NCBI GenBank assembly: GCA_023395395.1
Contig: JAEWZH010000021.1
Span: 1 to 64,000, forward strand
Direction: 5' to 3'
Length of the DNA: 64,000 nucleotides
Source: Bacteroidota bacterium
GTDB taxonomy: Bacteria > Bacteroidota > Bacteroidia > Bacteroidales > Porphyromonadaceae
Under the pieces are notes generated by a model. It was not told the DNA's origin. It ran no database searches and worked only from the letters and a program-made list of their open reading frames with translations. Within the stretch, counting starts at the first letter, position 1, and each line of letters begins with the position of its first letter. Below, piece after piece: positions 63,376 through 64,000 of this stretch. The position numbers and the translations under genes are program-made.

Positions 63376-63546
63376 ATGCAGAAGTGGATTTGCGAGCCTT
63401 GTGGCTACATTTATGACCCAGCAGAGGGTGATGCAGACGGCGGTATTGCACCAGGTACGGCTTTTGAGGATATTCCAGAGGATTGGGTTTGCCCTGTATG
63501 TGGTGCAGCGAAAGAAGACTTTGCACCATACAACGAAGAGGACTAA
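63376..63546 (+). CDS. Rubredoxin
   Basis: A 56-aa cytoplasmic electron carrier. The two cysteine pairs that bind one iron are CEPCGYIYDP (residues 6-15) and CPVCGAAK (about 39-46), with the family pattern GIAPGTAFEDIPEDWVCP between (APGTAFEDIPEDW, about 25-37). It probably donates electrons to rubrerythrin, reductases for O2 or peroxide, or nitroreductase-type enzymes. It is a single gene with a strong bidirectional terminator. Confidence 0.96.
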   Translation: MQKWICEPCGYIYDPAEGDADGGIAPGTAFEDIPEDWVCPVCGAAKEDFAPYNEED

Positions 63547-63564
63547 GATATAGATAGTCAAAAG

Positions 63565-63624
63565 AGAAAAGAAGAGTGGCTACGCATTGCCCCATAAGGG
63601 TATGCGTAGCCACTCTTCTTTTCT
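63565..63624. terminator. Strong bidirectional terminator after rubredoxin
   Basis: A 23-bp perfect stem (63565-63587 with 63602-63624) has a 14-nt loop and A/T-rich bases at both ends. It serves rubredoxin and the converging TPM-like gene. Confidence 0.93.
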
Positions 63625-63634
63625 CGTTATCGTT

Positions 63635-64000
63635 TTAGAAGCGCGTAGTAGAACCTCCACCACCCGACATTCCTCCGCCGAAGCCTCCGCCACCTGACAT
63701 TCCCCCACCAAAGCCTCCGCCGAAGCCTCCGCCTCCAAAGCCACCGGAGATACGATGCCGTCTGATGTCATTTTTCCCGCAGTTGAGACAGACAAAAGTC
63801 TGGGTGATAAACCTGCTATCCTGCGTCTGTCCCTTCTGATAATAGGTCTTGGCACCACACTGCGAACATTGGCTATAATTGGTGAATAGTACAGGCTGCT
63901 TAATCACCCTGTGGTAACCACATACTGAGCAACTATACACGGGATAATTGACCGATCCCACTTGGACCTCTATCCTCTGAGCGCTATTGAGATAAGAGTA
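63635..64000 (-). CDS. C-terminal part of a TPM-domain-like protein (cut by window end)
   Basis: The reading frame stays open from the stop at 63635 to the window end, so only the last 121 or so codons are visible. The GTG near 63961 is not a real start. Visible are zinc-ribbon cysteine pairs (CSVCGYH, CSQCGAK and CLNCGK) and a glycine-rich tail of GGGFGGG and GGGMSGGG repeats ending TTRF. This matches the C-terminus of Bacteroidetes TPM-domain (YgcG-like) membrane proteins. The N-terminal TPM domain itself is not seen, so the call rests on the tail alone. Confidence 0.6.
   Translation of the reverse strand, partial: YSYLNSAQRIEVQVGSVNYPVYSCSVCGYHRVIKQPVLFTNYSQCSQCGAKTYYQKGQTQDSRFITQTFVCLNCGKNDIRRHRISGGFGGGGFGGGFGGGMSGGGGFGGGMSGGGGSTTRF

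Overview
The window looks like a chromosome segment from a Bacteroidales bacterium close to Porphyromonas. This rests on several observations: Bacteroidetes-type promoters (TTG, about 20 nt, TAnnTTTG); Bacteroidetes-restricted families (GLPGLI, DUF3822, DUF349, DUF1573, DUF4199, DUF4221-like, DUF5106); a methionine gamma-lyase and an M28 glutaminyl cyclase of the Porphyromonas gingivalis kind; and anaerobic enzymes (group-B-like [FeFe]-hydrogenase with HydE/HydG, rubredoxin, CoA-transferase). No phage, insertion sequence, integrase, rRNA or CRISPR array was seen.

Layout. 1-4.1 kb: hydrogenase and its maturases. 4.2-6.7 kb: GlsB-like membrane protein, rsmD with its DUF3822 partner, and an unknown membrane-anchored protein. 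6.8-11.2 kb: RecD-like helicase and a large secreted M16 protease. 11.8-18.8 kb: secreted gluzincin peptidase, FetAB-type ABC exporter, CoA-transferase, thioredoxin-like lipoprotein and rfbA. 19-22.6 kb: tRNA-Pro, rfbB, miaB, a small membrane protein and tRNA-Leu. 22.8-28.3 kb: DUF1573, then a run of DUF4199, GT2, apbE, AlkD-like, ung and asd. 28.4-35.8 kb: megL, then a tightly packed run with an amidase (SPOR), a hemerythrin-like protein plus LuxR regulator, hemW-like, nitroreductase, DUF2520, KdsC-like and Maf-like genes. 35.8-44.1 kb: ClbS/DfsB-like protein, uracil permease, a Tyr-rich surface-type protein with a FadL-like porin, an ATP-grasp orphan and a DUF349 protein. 44.4-48.4 kb: M16 peptidase, glutaminyl cyclase and GH13 enzyme. 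48.4-53.2 kb: a three-gene envelope operon (DUF4221-like lipoprotein, GLPGLI protein, TonB-receptor-like barrel). 53.4-59.4 kb: rhodanese lipoprotein, a cholesterol-dependent-cytolysin-like lipoprotein, tRNA-Ala, an OmpA/TPR lipoprotein and an AT-rich lipoprotein plus 54-aa membrane protein pair. 59.6-64 kb: topB, phosphoglucomutase, rubredoxin and the tail of a TPM-like protein.

The most unusual signal is not a gene. Five intergenic tandem arrays (1-198, 11367-11652, 22166-22319, 44246-44333, 53969-54115) all have an exact 22-bp period and are built around the same dyad (CTCTATAGAG, or CTCTCGATAGAGAG in the second). The rest of the unit is locus-specific but nearly uniform within each array. 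They look like one dispersed family of homogenised arrays. The closest thing I know of is the tandem-repeat MITEs called BrickBuilt in P. gingivalis, but I cannot establish that relationship here.

Other points of interest are a lone CDC-like pore-forming lipoprotein without the classical undecapeptide, a coupled hemerythrin-LuxR pair whose receiver lacks a normal phospho-acceptor, and the AT-rich lipoprotein with a glycine-zipper-like tail coupled to a tiny two-helix membrane protein.
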